Source: Verrucomicrobiota bacterium (GTDB taxonomy: Bacteria > Verrucomicrobiota > Verrucomicrobiia > Limisphaerales > Fontisphaeraceae). Taken from it: a stretch of DNA of 63,923 bases. The notes beneath the pieces were generated by a model. The model was not told the DNA's origin. It did no database searches and was given only the letters and a program-made list of their open reading frames with translations. The stretch is taken from positions 1 through 63,923 of the forward strand of contig JBAXGN010000013.1 in NCBI GenBank assembly GCA_037139415.1, in the 5' to 3' direction. The position numbers and the translations under genes are program-made. Shown here piece by piece: positions 35,139 through 45,200 of this stretch; within the stretch, counting starts at the first letter, position 1; the number at the start of each line of letters is the position of its first letter.

Positions 35139-35716
35139 GACAAGATCCTTTCCAACAAAAACGAAACTCCGATGGCGACTCCGAAGAAGACTCCCGTGGC
35201 TATCAAACTGGCGGGCTGCAACCGTCCACAGCCGCTCAGCCCATGCCCCGAGGTGCAACCGCCCGACCAGCGGGTTCCAAACCCAACGAGGATTCCGCCG
35301 CCGAACAAGACCAGCAAAGCTTGCAGACCGTGGCCGAAGAGCCTGTGGAACTCGGGCGACAGTTTCGTCTGGCCCCAATGCTCTCCGCCGACCTGGCCCG
35401 CAATGACACCACCGACGACGACCGCCAAGAGAAAGACCAGATTGGCCAATCTGTCTGGCCCGCGACCAATCGCCGCCGAACTCGCGGAAGCGGAATCACT
35501 CGATGCAGTGGCTGATCCCGTTTCAGGCAGAGTCGCTCCACCGCATTGGGGTGCGGATGGAGTGGCAGAGTCGCCTGGCTTGTCACCGCCCCACTTCAAG
35601 AGCCTCGCCAGCGCCCCGGAGACGCCCAACGGCGCTCCGGTCAGCAGAGGAAACAAGATGGCCACGGTCGCCAAAAGCGCACCGCCCAGCCACCACGGCC
35701 AATAGTGTATAGTCAT
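35135..35716 (-). CDS. YeeE/YedE-type sulfur transporter half, N-terminal-type subunit
   Basis: Start chosen at the ATG at 35716 ([20 protein letters not shown]); 193 residues. Membrane helices flank a hydrophilic Ser/Ala/Pro-rich insert (~45-80). Conserved cysteines lie in [20 protein letters not shown], the hallmark motif of the family for passing thiosulfate sulfur through the membrane. Forms a two-gene pair with the next gene, a split arrangement known in this family. Context links it to the downstream sulfur operon. Confidence 0.9.
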   Translation of the reverse strand: MTIHYWPWWLGGALLATVAILFPLLTGAPLGVSGALARLLKWGGDKPGDSATPSAPQCGGATLPETGSATASSDSASASSAAIGRGPDRLANLVFLLAVVVGGVIAGQVGGEHWGQTKLSPEFHRLFGHGLQALLVLFGGGILVGFGTRWSGGCTSGHGLSGCGRLQPASLIATGVFFGVAIGVSFLLERILS

Positions 35717-35779
35717 TTCAGGTGCCTTGTCTTCCTGCGTGGATTGTCGCTGCGACCGACGGGTCAAAGTGCCGGAACG

Positions 35780-37078
35780 TTAGAATTTGTAGCTATACGC
35801 GATCCCAATCGAATCTTGCGACATTGCGATAGTTTCGCGTGTGCCTGCCGGAGCCTTGCCCAGCGCGACAAATTTGCTTTCACCCGTGACGGAGTTTTCG
35901 AAGGCGTGCAGGTAGAAGACTGAAATATCATGCCGGCCAAAGTCGTAAGTCGCGCCGAACGTGAGATGATGTTGCACCACAGCCGGAGCCAAGATGTTGA
36001 ACGTGACATCGCGCGCCTGCACAGGGTTCTCCGAGAAACCGTAGCCAGCGCGGAAGGTCAACGCCTTCGTCACCTGCCAGTCGGCCCCCACCTTCACGGT
36101 GCTGATACTCCGCCAGCCGAAGCCAGGTCCATGCTCCTGTCCCAACTGGCCAGCGTTGCTGCTCGGATTTCCCACCGCCGCGATGCTGGCATAATCAATC
36201 CACTTGTAATCCACCCCCAGTCGCAGCGCCGGGAGTGCCTGCCAGCCAATTCCAACACCGACGCTCTGAGGAATGTCAAACGAGCCGTTGCCCGCGAACA
36301 GGCCGCGATACTTGTCGAAACGCGATGTATAGACCCGGCTAGAGTAGGCCGCGCCCAACGAAACGTCCGGCGTGACCTTCCACAGATAGCCGAGACGGGC
36401 ACCGCCGCCAAACGAATAGTCATTCCCGACGTTGGAGAGGGCGGTGGCATCCTGCGATAGCGGGCTAAAAGCCTGAAGTCCGTACGCCTTGAAGGTCTGA
36501 TAGGCGAGGATGGGGGCCAAACCAATTGAATGATTCTCCGCAAACTTCCACGCCACCGTTGGCGCGATCAGCAACTGCGAGAGGTTCACGCCCAGATGGC
36601 CGCTGCCAGCGAGCAGATTTTGGCTGGTCGCGCCAGGCCCCAGGTTGAGTTGGCCGCCGGAATAGTCCGTATTCATGCCCCCGTTTCCGTAGATTGAAAT
36701 GCCCAGCGAGAATTCTTTGCCGAAAGCACGTTTGTAGGCAATTTCGGGGATGAAGAAGTCCCGGCTATCGCTCACCACCCGGGCGTTGAAGGGCTTGGCC
36801 GGACCGGTTCTTTCCGCGCTGCGGTCAGGACGAAACCAATCAATCCCAAGATTGAGCTGATTGTCCGCCCAAGTGAGCGCTGCCGGATTATTGGCCCCAC
36901 CGAAGGCATCGTCGGTCTCGGTGAGCGCCACGCCAGCACGCCCCTTGGCTTTGATGCCGTAGCCGTGGGAGAAATAGCCATCCGTGGCCTGGACCGAACA
37001 GGTCGCCAGCGTCGCTAGCAAGGCTAAGTTGGAAATCAGAGTTGGTTTGTTTGTTTTCGTTGTTGTTGTTTTTTTCAT
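35780..37078 (-). CDS. FadL/OmpP1-type outer membrane channel
   Basis: 432 residues with signal peptide (LISNLALLATLATCSVQA). The N-terminal hatch region shows the family pattern GYGIKAKGRAGVALTETDDA and NNPAAL, followed by amphipathic beta strands to a C-terminal aromatic (GIAYSYKF). FadL family proteins take up hydrophobic compounds through the outer membrane. It lies 63 bases upstream of the yeeE pair on the same strand, so it may supply an organosulfur or sulfated substrate; that is inference. Confidence 0.9.
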   Translation of the reverse strand: MKKTTTTKTNKPTLISNLALLATLATCSVQATDGYFSHGYGIKAKGRAGVALTETDDAFGGANNPAALTWADNQLNLGIDWFRPDRSAERTGPAKPFNARVVSDSRDFFIPEIAYKRAFGKEFSLGISIYGNGGMNTDYSGGQLNLGPGATSQNLLAGSGHLGVNLSQLLIAPTVAWKFAENHSIGLAPILAYQTFKAYGLQAFSPLSQDATALSNVGNDYSFGGGARLGYLWKVTPDVSLGAAYSSRVYTSRFDKYRGLFAGNGSFDIPQSVGVGIGWQALPALRLGVDYKWIDYASIAAVGNPSSNAGQLGQEHGPGFGWRSISTVKVGADWQVTKALTFRAGYGFSENPVQARDVTFNILAPAVVQHHLTFGATYDFGRHDISVFYLHAFENSVTGESKFVALGKAPAGTRETIAMSQDSIGIAYSYKF

Positions 37079-37267
37079 GTCATTTAGGGTTGAGGTGCAT
37101 TTGTAAGATGGTCAGATTCGCAGCGTGGCCATCAGGATAGAACTCTCGGGTTGCGTTGGAGTGAGGCGACCGGTGGAAAGAAACAAGCAGCAGCCAGTTC
37201 AAGCGCGACGAAACCGCCGACCAACCGATCCAGATTAAGGGTTTTCTTTTCACGGTCCAAATCTATA

Positions 37268-39163
37268 TCAAAGTACCCGGACCGTGACGTTTTCGATTTT
37301 CCCGCTGAACGGATTGGGCGTTTCATATTCTCCCACTGCCGCACCGGTCTCCGCATTACCCACGGACAGCCCGCGGCCCGGTTGGGCATCAATGAGGCCA
37401 GAGGCCTTGCCTTCGGCCAATTTGCGGCCATCCATGAGCAGGCTGAGTTTGCCCCCTTCTTCCAAACGAGCTTCCACCCGATAATGACCTTTCCCCAACG
37501 GCTCTTTGCCGCCAATGGAGGCCAGTTCCCCGGAAATGCGTACGGCAAAGGCCAGCTTGCCGCCATCCAGATATAACGCATAGCCGTTCCGACCGGCTCC
37601 CTGGGTCAGAATGACGCCGTTGGTGCCTACGGGTTCGATTTCGGCCGAGATTACCAGCGGATGCCCGGCAATCTGTGGCGCATCATTGCGATTCAGCACA
37701 TCGCCGGATTTCCACGGTCCATTGGTTGAAGTGTTGGAGGTTTGCGTCACTGCACCCGCCCGGCGCGGACCATTCTGGCGCGGACCGGGGCGCCACGCAG
37801 GTTCCGCCAAATCGGCGTTCCACGTATTCCAAGCGGCGGCGAGTTCCTTGAATTTTTCCGGTTCATTGCCCGCCAGATTGTTGGTTTCTCCAATGTCTTT
37901 GGTCAGGTTGTACAGTTCCGCCCCCTCCGTGCTGGCTTTGGTTTCGGCATTGGCGCCACCAAGACCGCGCTGCCCCGGCGACGGGGCCTTGACCAGTTTC
38001 CAATCACCCTTGCGGATGGCGATCTGCTGGCCGAAACGCCAGTAAAGCGCTTCGTGAGGCTCGCCAGCTTTGGCCCCATTGAGAAAAGGCAGAAGGTTGA
38101 CGCCGTCGAGTTTCCACTCGGGTTTGATTTCCACGCCGGCAGCAGCCAGCGCAGTCGGGTGAATATCGAGTTGGATGACCGGGCGATCATCCACTTTGCC
38201 CGCCGGGAGATGGCCTTTCCATTGCACAATCCACGGCACGCGAATTCCCCCCTCCCAAGTCTGGGCCTTGAATCCACGCAGCGGGCCGTTGCCCGAGGTG
38301 GTTTGTGCCGTGGGGCCGCCATTGTCGCTGATGAAGAAGATCAGTGTATCTTCCTCCAAACCATGCTCGCGAATTTTGGCCAACACACTGCCCACGGCAT
38401 CGTCCAGCGCCGAAAGCATCGCGGCAAAGGTGCGGCGTTTTTTATCCTCGATGCCCTGGAAGCGGGCGAGATACTTCTCAATGGATTCGAGCGGCGCATG
38501 CACGGCGTTGAAAGGCAAATAAACAAGCCATGGCTCCGCATGGTGCTTCTCGATGAAGTTTACAGCCTCGCGTCCAAAGGCGTCGGTGGTGTAATCAATA
38601 TTGCTGACGCGGTTGGTGCCTCGGAGAATCGGGTTGTTCGAGTCTCCAGCGGCGTCGAGGTAGTCATGGGCACCGCCCAGGAACCCGAAATATTCATCGA
38701 ATCCACGTTTAAGCGGATGAAACTGCGGTTCGTAGCCAAGGTGCGATTTGCCAAACCATCCGGTCGCATAGCCCGCCTCCTTCAGACGGTTGCCCAGCGT
38801 GGTCTCCTTCAGAGAGAGGCCAAACGTAACCGAGGCTCCCTGCACTGGCCCGGGGTTAAACTCGTGACCATAACGTTGTTGGTACCGTCCGGTGAGCAAA
38901 CCGGCGCGCGTTGGGCTGCAATAGGGGCCGCTGACATAGCCGCTGGTGAAGCGAACGCCGTTTTTTGCCAGGGAATCAACATTGGGTGTGGGAATCTGCG
39001 GATTTCCCTGGGCACTCAGTTCGCCATACCCCAAATCGTCGGCGACGATCAACAGGATGTTAGGGCGTTTGTTGGCTTTGCCTGAGTCAGTGATGGCAGC
39101 CTGACCATGGGCCGTAAACACGGCCAGTTCTGCGATGAGTATGATGGGGATAAGCTTTTTCAT
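37268..39163 (-). CDS. Exported sulfatase with C-terminal LamG-like domain
   Basis: Starting at the ATG at 39163 (MKKLIPIILIAELAVFTAHG, signal peptide) the product is 631 residues. Sulfatase blocks: RPNILLIVADDLGYGELS, CSPTR in YCSPTRAGLLTGRYQ, GKSHLGY, FFISDNGGPTAQT. Residues ~500-631 are a beta-sandwich extension (PLVISAEIEPVG, GYALYLDGGKLAFAVR, SGKIENVTVRVL) like LamG domains, likely for carbohydrate binding. The gene is 46 bases from the stop of the giant surface protein on one side and 190 bases from the FadL gene on the other. Confidence 0.92.
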   Translation of the reverse strand: MKKLIPIILIAELAVFTAHGQAAITDSGKANKRPNILLIVADDLGYGELSAQGNPQIPTPNVDSLAKNGVRFTSGYVSGPYCSPTRAGLLTGRYQQRYGHEFNPGPVQGASVTFGLSLKETTLGNRLKEAGYATGWFGKSHLGYEPQFHPLKRGFDEYFGFLGGAHDYLDAAGDSNNPILRGTNRVSNIDYTTDAFGREAVNFIEKHHAEPWLVYLPFNAVHAPLESIEKYLARFQGIEDKKRRTFAAMLSALDDAVGSVLAKIREHGLEEDTLIFFISDNGGPTAQTTSGNGPLRGFKAQTWEGGIRVPWIVQWKGHLPAGKVDDRPVIQLDIHPTALAAAGVEIKPEWKLDGVNLLPFLNGAKAGEPHEALYWRFGQQIAIRKGDWKLVKAPSPGQRGLGGANAETKASTEGAELYNLTKDIGETNNLAGNEPEKFKELAAAWNTWNADLAEPAWRPGPRQNGPRRAGAVTQTSNTSTNGPWKSGDVLNRNDAPQIAGHPLVISAEIEPVGTNGVILTQGAGRNGYALYLDGGKLAFAVRISGELASIGGKEPLGKGHYRVEARLEEGGKLSLLMDGRKLAEGKASGLIDAQPGRGLSVGNAETGAAVGEYETPNPFSGKIENVTVRVL

Positions 39164-39209
39164 AATTTGCATGATTGCATTGTTGGATGTCACTCAGCCT
39201 CACATTGGA

Positions 39210-42200
39210 TCAAGGTTTCACGGCGCGATAGAACGCATTGCCCGGGGGCGGGTTGGTGTCTGTGAAAATCAGGATTCCATGGGGCGGCGCCACCTGCTCA
39301 CTTACATTCGTCCAGCCTGAGATAGTCAGACTGGTCGTCCGCTGGTATGCATAGTTTTGTCCGGGCTCACCCGCAAACTTAAACGTCACCCATCCGTTCG
39401 TCCCGGGTAATGGCGGGCTTACATGGTTTAATGTTGGCAATGGGGTTGCAGAAACATGAATCGCCACAATCGCGCTCGCAAACCCTCCACGACCATCCGT
39501 GATGGTGTAGTTGAATTCGTCGTTGCCCGTAAACCCAGACACCGGCGTATAGGTGATGACCTGGGTCGTAGAGTTCCAAACCACCTCACCGCCATTCGCA
39601 CTCGTCGTCGAGACATTTACGAGCGTAATGGGATCGTTATCCGGATCCACGGAATTGGTGCGAAGCGTGGCTTCCGGGATTGGCAACGGGACGTTGATCA
39701 GGGTTGTCGCGCCTTGGTTGGTGGCAATCGGCGGACGATTGACAATCAACTGGGCCACTTGGCTGGTCACCGCCGCACCAAATGGATTGGTCACCACCAA
39801 CGAGTAATACCCCTCGTTAGCCTTCTGCACATTGGTCAAGGTCAGACTGGCCGTGGTGCCAAACCCAATCACCGTATTCGTGTCAAAATACCATTGATAA
39901 CTCAAAGAGTTGCCGTTTGAAACCGCCGCAGTGAAGGTGACATCGGTGGCGTTGCTGATGGTCACAAGCACGGTGGCTGGAGTAGGCTGCTGCGTGATCT
40001 GCAGCGGGCTTCCAACCGTCAAGGTCACCGGCCCGCTGGTCGCGGCGCCATTCACGTTGGTCACCACCAACGTGTAGGTGCCGGCATTCGCAGCCTGCAC
40101 ATTGGTCATTGCCAATGCGGCGACATTGGTTACGAAGTTGGTGGCATTCAAATACCACAGGTAGGTTGCCGGCTGGCAAGAGACCGCCGGTCCTAGTGTT
40201 GCGGTCACATTAGTGCTATCGCCCAAAGAGAGGGCGATATTGGTGACACTCAAAGCGGTAATGACCGGTAGATTGGTGTCACTCACCGTCACATAGGCAA
40301 TGAGGCTGTTGGTGGAAACCCCAAAGGCGTTGCTTGCTTGCAGGTAGTACTGGCCGCCTGCGCAAGTGAGGTTACTTAAGGAAAGTGACCCGCCGTTGGC
40401 TCCTGCAATGGGCACACGGTTTACGAACCATTGCAGTGCCAGCGGTGGGTTTCCAGCGACACCCGCCACCAGAGTTACGGTGTTACTCAACACCACATTT
40501 GTGCTCGCAGGATCCTGCGTGATGTATGGCGCAATCCCCTGGACGGTTAAAACGGCCACATCGCTGGTCGCCGTGCCAAGCGCGTTGGAGGCGATTGCAT
40601 AATAACTGCCCGCGTGCGCCGGAACCACGTTGCTCAAAGTCAACGTGGCACCATTTCCGACCAAAGTGTTCCCATTAAAAAACCACTCATAGACGGGGGC
40701 TGGATAACCGGAAGCCGCCACGTGAAGACTGACGGTGTCGCCGCCAGATACCGTCTGGCTGGACGGCGATTGGGTGATGACAGGGACGTGCAAAACGGCC
40801 AGAACACCCTGACTGAGGAGACTGTTAGTGTCCCAGGCCACACCGGTTCCAAGCACGGGCAGATTTACGCTGGCAAACGCGCCGCTGAACGTGTTCGCCT
40901 GGAAAAGCTGAAACGTATCCCCTGCTTGCAGCGCCTCACTATTGGTAGCCAGGGAAAGATTGAGCGTCCCCCCCACCGTCAACGAACTGACGCCAATAAT
41001 CCGATCATTGGTCACCACGCCAGCAATTCGGCCGAGGCGCAAGGCGGTCGTTCCGCCAAGGCTCAGGGCGTTACTCACCACCAGCGTGTCGGGACTGGCA
41101 CCATCAATTGCCAATTGGCCACCCGGCTGAATCGCAAGGGGACCGAGCACCGTGCCGCGTCCCACCAGGGTCTGTCCGGCAACAACATTGTAGCCGTTGG
41201 CCACGCCGGAGACATCAAATGTCGTACCGGGCGCGAGGGTGATGTTGGCACTATTGGAGATAGAATAGGCGTTACTGACCACCAGAGTTCCCGCGCTAAT
41301 CAGCGTGGCCCCGACATAGGTGTTGGTTCCAGTAAGCGTGACGATGCCAGGCAGCAATTTTTTCACCCCACCCGCGCCACTTATGCCGCTAGCGACGGTC
41401 AGGCTGGAATTCGCCGCGGCTCCCAGTTGACCAAAGCCGCCGGGTACGGTTACAGGCCCTACCACATAGTTGCTGGTGCCACTGCCCCCCTTGATTTGTC
41501 CGCCATCCGACAGGAGCACGTTTTTGTCCAAGGGATGGGTATTCAGCCAAAACTGAACATAAGCATTGGAGAAAATGGTCAACGTGTTGGTGGGATTTCC
41601 CAGTGAAGTTGTGCTCACTTCAAACCCAAGACCGCCTTCCTTTACTTCAATGTCTCCCAAGGCAGGGTCCACTTGAGCATAAACCAGGCTGACAAAATTA
41701 GGCCCCACCTTGGTCAATTTGTACGGCTGCCCCCCGGTGCCAAGCACGGCGTTGGCAGTGGCGGTACCGCGCACATCCCAACGTTGCGTGCCACCAAGGG
41801 TGGTGTCTCCCGCCAGTGTGACGAAGCGCGTGGCATTATTCTGTGCGGCTGCACCGTTGTTCACGATCGCACCGTTCCCGCCGACGCCCGCGCCAGAGAC
41901 GGTGATGGATTCCCGATTCAGCAAACTGCCGAAGACATCCAACGTGCCCCCATTGGTGATGATTGTGCCACCCGCGACAGAACCCAACGCATTGCTATGG
42001 GTGGCCACGAGGGTGCCACCGGAGATGGTGACGCTACCGGTGAAGTCGTTGTTATTGCTGATAACGAGGGTACCGGCACCCTGTTTGGTCAAACTGGCAA
42101 GCCCGCTGATTTTTCCCGGACCGCTGAAACTGTACACGGAAAGAACTTCATTGCTGACCGTGACGGAAGCCGGCAGAAGCGCACTGGCCAGATTCACGTT

Positions 42201-45200
42201 GGTGTTCTGTACCGCACTATCATCGAAACGGACTCCGCTGCCGTCTGAGTAGCTTGTGTCACTGCCGGTCAATTTCCAGTTCACCGTGCCAGTGGTATTC
42301 CAGTTGGTATCGGTGAGCCCCGACCAGACCAAGGGGTTAACGAAGGTGATCAACAGGTCCACCGATGAGTTGGCGGCGTTATCCACCAGGTTACCCTGAA
42401 CACCTACGGGTAATGATCCGAGACTAAAGCTAGAGAATCCACTACCGCCAATCGCACCGGTATAGGCAATCAGCGGGAATTGTCCCAACGCAAAGTTTCC
42501 GCCAGCAAGGTTGATGGTGCTGGTGCCGTTGGCGACCAGGTTGGTCGCGTTAATCACCGGCGCTGTGGGATTGCCGAAAGCGCCCAGATTCAGGTTCAGC
42601 GTGGTCGCGCCACTGGCGCCGACCGTTAGTCCGGCAACGTTTAGCGATGTTCCCGACGACGCCAGGCTCAGGTTCAACTGTGCGCCATCGGCGATGCTGA
42701 ACGCGCCGCCACCCGCGTGGGTCGTGTTGATGCTCAAGTGACCCTGGTTCACCAGCGTGGCCCCCGTGTAGGTGTTCGTGCCCGTGAACGTGAGCGTGCC
42801 AACGCCGTTCTTGGTCAAACCGCCGGTTCCGCCCGCAAGCAAGGGCTGGGCGATGGTGAGATCAATGTTCGTGGTGTCAATAATAGCCCCGCCGTCCTTA
42901 ATATAAGTCGCCGTCACACCGGTGAAGAAGGTGCTGGCCTTGCCCGAGGAGCTGGGGCGAAGCGTGCCGCCGTTGAAATAAAAATAGCCGGTGCCGCTGC
43001 CGCCCACAACCCGCGGCGTTTCCAAAATTCCGCCGTCGAAATTATAAGTGCCCACACTGCCAGCGGAAGACCCGAGGAGCAATCCAGCGGTGGCGGTGGT
43101 GTTGCTCTGGAATTTAACGGAGCCACCAGTCTGATTGACCAACGCGAACGTGTTAGCTGTGTCACCAACGTAGATTTGAACAAAGTATTGATCGAGAATC
43201 AACTGGCCCGAACTGATATCGAAAACATTGGTCCCCGTTAGACCAGCGGTATAACCCAGCCGAAGATTTAGGCTGCCACTCACATTTCCAACGGTCAGGG
43301 ATGCGTTGTTGGTGATGGCCAGGCGCACAACGTCTGTGCCATTCGCAAAGAGACGGATCGCGCTATTCTCGTTGGTCCAGCTTCCACCATCCAGCACGAG
43401 CCCGCCCTGGTAGAGTTCTATGATACTCCCAGACCGGGTGGGTACGGCAGAAGCGATGCGCAAGTCGTTCGTTCCGGTTTTGGTGAGAGTGGTTACGGAA
43501 AGGGCAATCGGGCCGAGCAAAGCCAAGTTGCCAGCGGAGGTATCAATGCCAAAGGTGCTGCCGGTGGCGCTAACAGCGTTGGTTAAATTGCGTGGACCAC
43601 CATAGGTGGCCAGCGAGGCGTTCGCCACGGCCAGCGCGCCGAAACCCAGTGCGCCATCCTGCCCCAATTGCAAGGTGCCGCCCGCAAGCAACGTGCCGCC
43701 AGAGTAGGTGCCATTACCGGTGAGGGTGAGCGTGTTGGTTCCCACTTTTTGAAGCGCCAGTGCCCCCGTGGTTTCTTTGAGGGTACCGCTGAATGCAACC
43801 GCAGTATTGTTACTCCCGACTGACAAAGTGTTGGTCACACCCGCTACGCCGCTGTTATCAATCGTGCCGCTGCCGTTCAATCCGTTGATGGTATCGCTGT
43901 ATCCGCCCAGGTCGAGAGTGCCGTTCGCACCCACTTGCACATTGCCTTTGCCCGCGCCATCAGGGATCACATTGGCCTTGCCCAGTTTGAAGGTGCCCTT
44001 GGTGATAATCGTATCTCCGAGATAGGTATTGCTGGATACCGCCACCGTCAGGGTCGCCGCGCCATCCTTGGTGAACGTTCCCGGACCCTGAATTTGTTCC
44101 GTTCCGAGGAAGTTGGTAAGAGTGTAAGCTTTGGTTTCATTACTGACAGTGATGGAGAGCGGGCTGACGTTGGTCACCAGCGTTACCAGGTTGGTCAGGC
44201 TTGTATCGTCGAGGGCCACCACCAACCCCGAGAGGAAAGGGTTAGCGATACCGGCGATGATATCCTTCCAATTGGCCGTAATGCCGATATCCCAACGGTC
44301 ACTCAGACCACCGATACCGGTGTACGTTACCGATACGGATTGACCATCAGTAATGCCGCCGGCGGGAATGCGCTGAATCCCCGTCACGTTGCCTGCAGTG
44401 ACGATGGAGTAATCCACGCCTGCCGCATACGTGGTCGTAAAAGGACTGTCCGTGACCACGATGGTATTGGTCAGCACTCCCGCAAACGCCAGATTGGTGG
44501 TGCCCGTTCCCGTCAGCGTCACCAACTCCGTATTGGGCGCATTGGTGGCGCCTGTCCAGACCAGGCTCGGCACTTTCGTAATGACCAACAGGAGGGCGGA
44601 AGCGGTGGTGTCATTGGTGATGTAACCGGTCACTCCCGACGGCAGGGTGTTACCGACGAAGGTGGTACCAGTGACATTGTTGGCGTTGGAGTACCCGAGG
44701 AGTGTGACCGTCCCAACGCTCAGCCCCAAGCCGGAGACGTTGACATAGACGCTGCTGCCGGCAGCCACGGTCAGGTTGGTTGCCAGCACCACCGGTGCGG
44801 TCGGATTACCCGAACCAAAGTTGAATTCGTTGGTGACCGGGCCAATGCTGCTGCCGAGGTTCAAGGTCGGGCTGAAGAGGGTGCTGCCCGGAATGGTGTT
44901 CGTGAATCCCAGCGTTTTACCGTCACTCACCGTGATGGCGCCACCACCTGCATGGACGGTGCCGAGGATCAGTTTACCATTGCTGACGAGGGTCACGCCC
45001 GAGTACGTATTGGAGCCCAAAAGTGTTACCGTGCCGGTGCCGGTCTTGGTGACGGCGAGCGTGCCACTGGTGTTCTTGATGACGCCACTGAAGGAGCTGG
45101 AAACATTGTTGTTACCGACAGTCAGCGCGGATGTGCCACCCCCCGAAATGTTGTCAATAATGCCGCTGCCGCTCAATCCGTTGACCGTTTCACTGAAGGA

